From Onchocerca volvulus (Eukaryota > Nematoda > Chromadorea > Rhabditida > Onchocercidae), in the NCBI GenBank assembly GCA_000499405.2, contig HG738137.1, positions 22,592,603 through 22,656,602 on the forward strand: a DNA stretch of 64,000 bases, written 5' to 3'. Shown here piece after piece: positions 62,839 through 64,000 of the stretch (the first letter of the stretch is position 1; each line of letters begins with the position of its first letter). Both the position numbers and the translations under genes were made by a program. The notes beneath the pieces are model-generated. The model was given only the letters and a program-made list of their open reading frames with translations, searched no databases and was not told where the DNA came from.

Positions 62839-64000
62839 CTGTATTGTTAATATATAAATTGAACGTTCGTTATTATTGAGAAAGTTATTTAAAGGCGTAA
62901 TTACTTGTTCGGAAAGTTTTAAAATTTTTAGAAGCAAATGCTTGATTAATAAGTTTGGTGATATCACTGAATCGGAGCATCTTTGATTATGAAAGATTTC
63001 TTTTTCTAGCAATTTAAACGAAGAACGTTATGACGCCAAATAAAATAGAAATGGTACTTGTAAATTGTGTTCAACAGCACGTTTCGAATGCAGCAAAATT
63101 AGTGCTAAAATCTTTACCAGCTCATAGATATTCCTCACTATCATAATTTTCAAAAATACCTGGATAAGCGGAAGCCAAAAGTATAATTATGAAAGACATT
63201 CTTCTTGACATTGAAATTATGTTCTGTCATTCTGCATTAAGTACCGCTATTATCAAGTAATATTATTTACCAAGACACTCCACTGACCACGATTGAATAG
63301 TAACAAGTATTTATTATAATCGAAATTTGCTATGTAAACGATCCAGATTTCTCCGCATCTTATCTGTTCTGTCCTTCATTCTCCTTATAACCTTTTTATA
63401 CCACTATTTCAATGAAACGTGATCTCCTTACTTTTGTTATTTTTAACTTTGACGTCTATATTCAAAGAAAGTTGCTATCAACCACAGTTTCCATTTCAAT
63501 AAATATTAATTTAGTTTCTTGTGGAAAGTGATGACAGAAAAAATAACTTTGAGTTACATGTAAGCATCAAATTAGAAAATATTTGCATTCTGAGATAATA
63601 TATCGTCCCTTTTCAAGCTGTTGATTACTACGCAGGAATACTTTTAATTATATTTAAAGTTTAGAAATCTGTTTTAAACTAACTGGACAGGTTTCAGCTA
63701 GTCTCTATATAAATAAAAATGTAAATGCTAGTTCGTTCAAAATTTTTAATCTCCGAAACTTCTCACCAGTTGTTTTGAAAACTTGGCAATTATCACAGAA
63801 TATCCAATCAAATTGATGCAACACATCAAATTTTCAAAGTAACCGGTGAAAAAACTTTCGGAAATTTGAATTTAGTATCAATGAATATTTACAGTTTTAT
63901 TTATATAGAGTCCCAATTTTCCGATCTTACGATTCAATTTCAATGTTTCCGATCGCATTGTTAAATTGAGTTTTTATAAATTTCAATTTATTTTCATTTT
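62839..64000. other. Upstream of the MAM-like gene, no exon assigned
   Basis: The missing first exon should be here or beyond the window. A minus-strand stretch near 63285-63350 reads CGEIWIVYIANFDYNKYL and ends at a possible donor (TTG|GTAAAT), but its phase does not fit the next exon. Nothing else was seen. Confidence 0.3.

Noticed and set aside
63285..63350. Candidate first exon of the MAM-like gene
   Set aside because: Joining the phase-compatible frame to the exon at 62838 creates a stop codon at the junction; the other open frame ends in the wrong phase.
1..64000. tRNA, rRNA, CRISPR array or bacterial (for example Wolbachia-derived) insertion
   Set aside because: No cloverleaf with conserved A and B boxes, no rRNA-like block, no spaced repeats of CRISPR type, and no intronless bacterial-style gene was seen.

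Overview
This is an AT-rich eukaryotic window, probably from a parasitic nematode of the filarial/spirurid type. The reasons are many short exons, introns ending in TTTCAG-like acceptors, a BEL/Pao retroelement, and genes that read best as nematode versions of SUN/UNC-84, CPSF30, a Polycomb RING protein, a Paired-domain factor and ECT2. The species call is inference. No bacterial, CRISPR, rRNA or tRNA feature was recognised.

Layout. 1-1959 is the 3' half of a decayed BEL/Pao retrotransposon (RNase H-like region, integrase zinc-binding region, C-terminal DUF5641-like region), followed by its probable 3' LTR (1990-2773). About 7180-18503 (+) is a 28-exon SUN-domain gene like unc-84. A second LTR-like block with a 24-bp tandem repeat lies near 19916-20636. 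21273-23724 (+) is CPSF30 (cpsf-4). 24673-26737 (+) is a PCGF-type RING/RAWUL protein like mig-32. 26738-44819 is an 18-kb stretch with no confident gene, but with several exon-like islands on the minus strand. 44820-48000 (+) is a small Paired-domain protein without a homeodomain. 51618-58390 (+) is the RhoGEF ECT2 (three BRCT domains, DH, PH). 59328-62838 (-) is an extracellular protein with two MAM-like modules whose 5' end was not found.

The genes are ordinary cellular genes and not one pathway: nuclear envelope-cytoskeleton linkage (unc-84), mRNA 3'-end formation (CPSF30), chromatin repression (PCGF), transcription (Paired) and cytokinesis (ECT2). Exon structures were built by hand from donor/acceptor sites and reading phase. 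All listed exons join in frame, apart from the stated doubts at the 5' ends and two or three splice sites.

Most interesting: at least three, probably four, GC-AG introns among about 68 inferred introns; a 12-nt micro-exon in unc-84; a Paired gene whose stop codon overlaps a good splice donor; a three-copy direct/inverted repeat forming a long hairpin at 42.1-42.5 kb; and exon-like minus-strand islands in the 18-kb gap.
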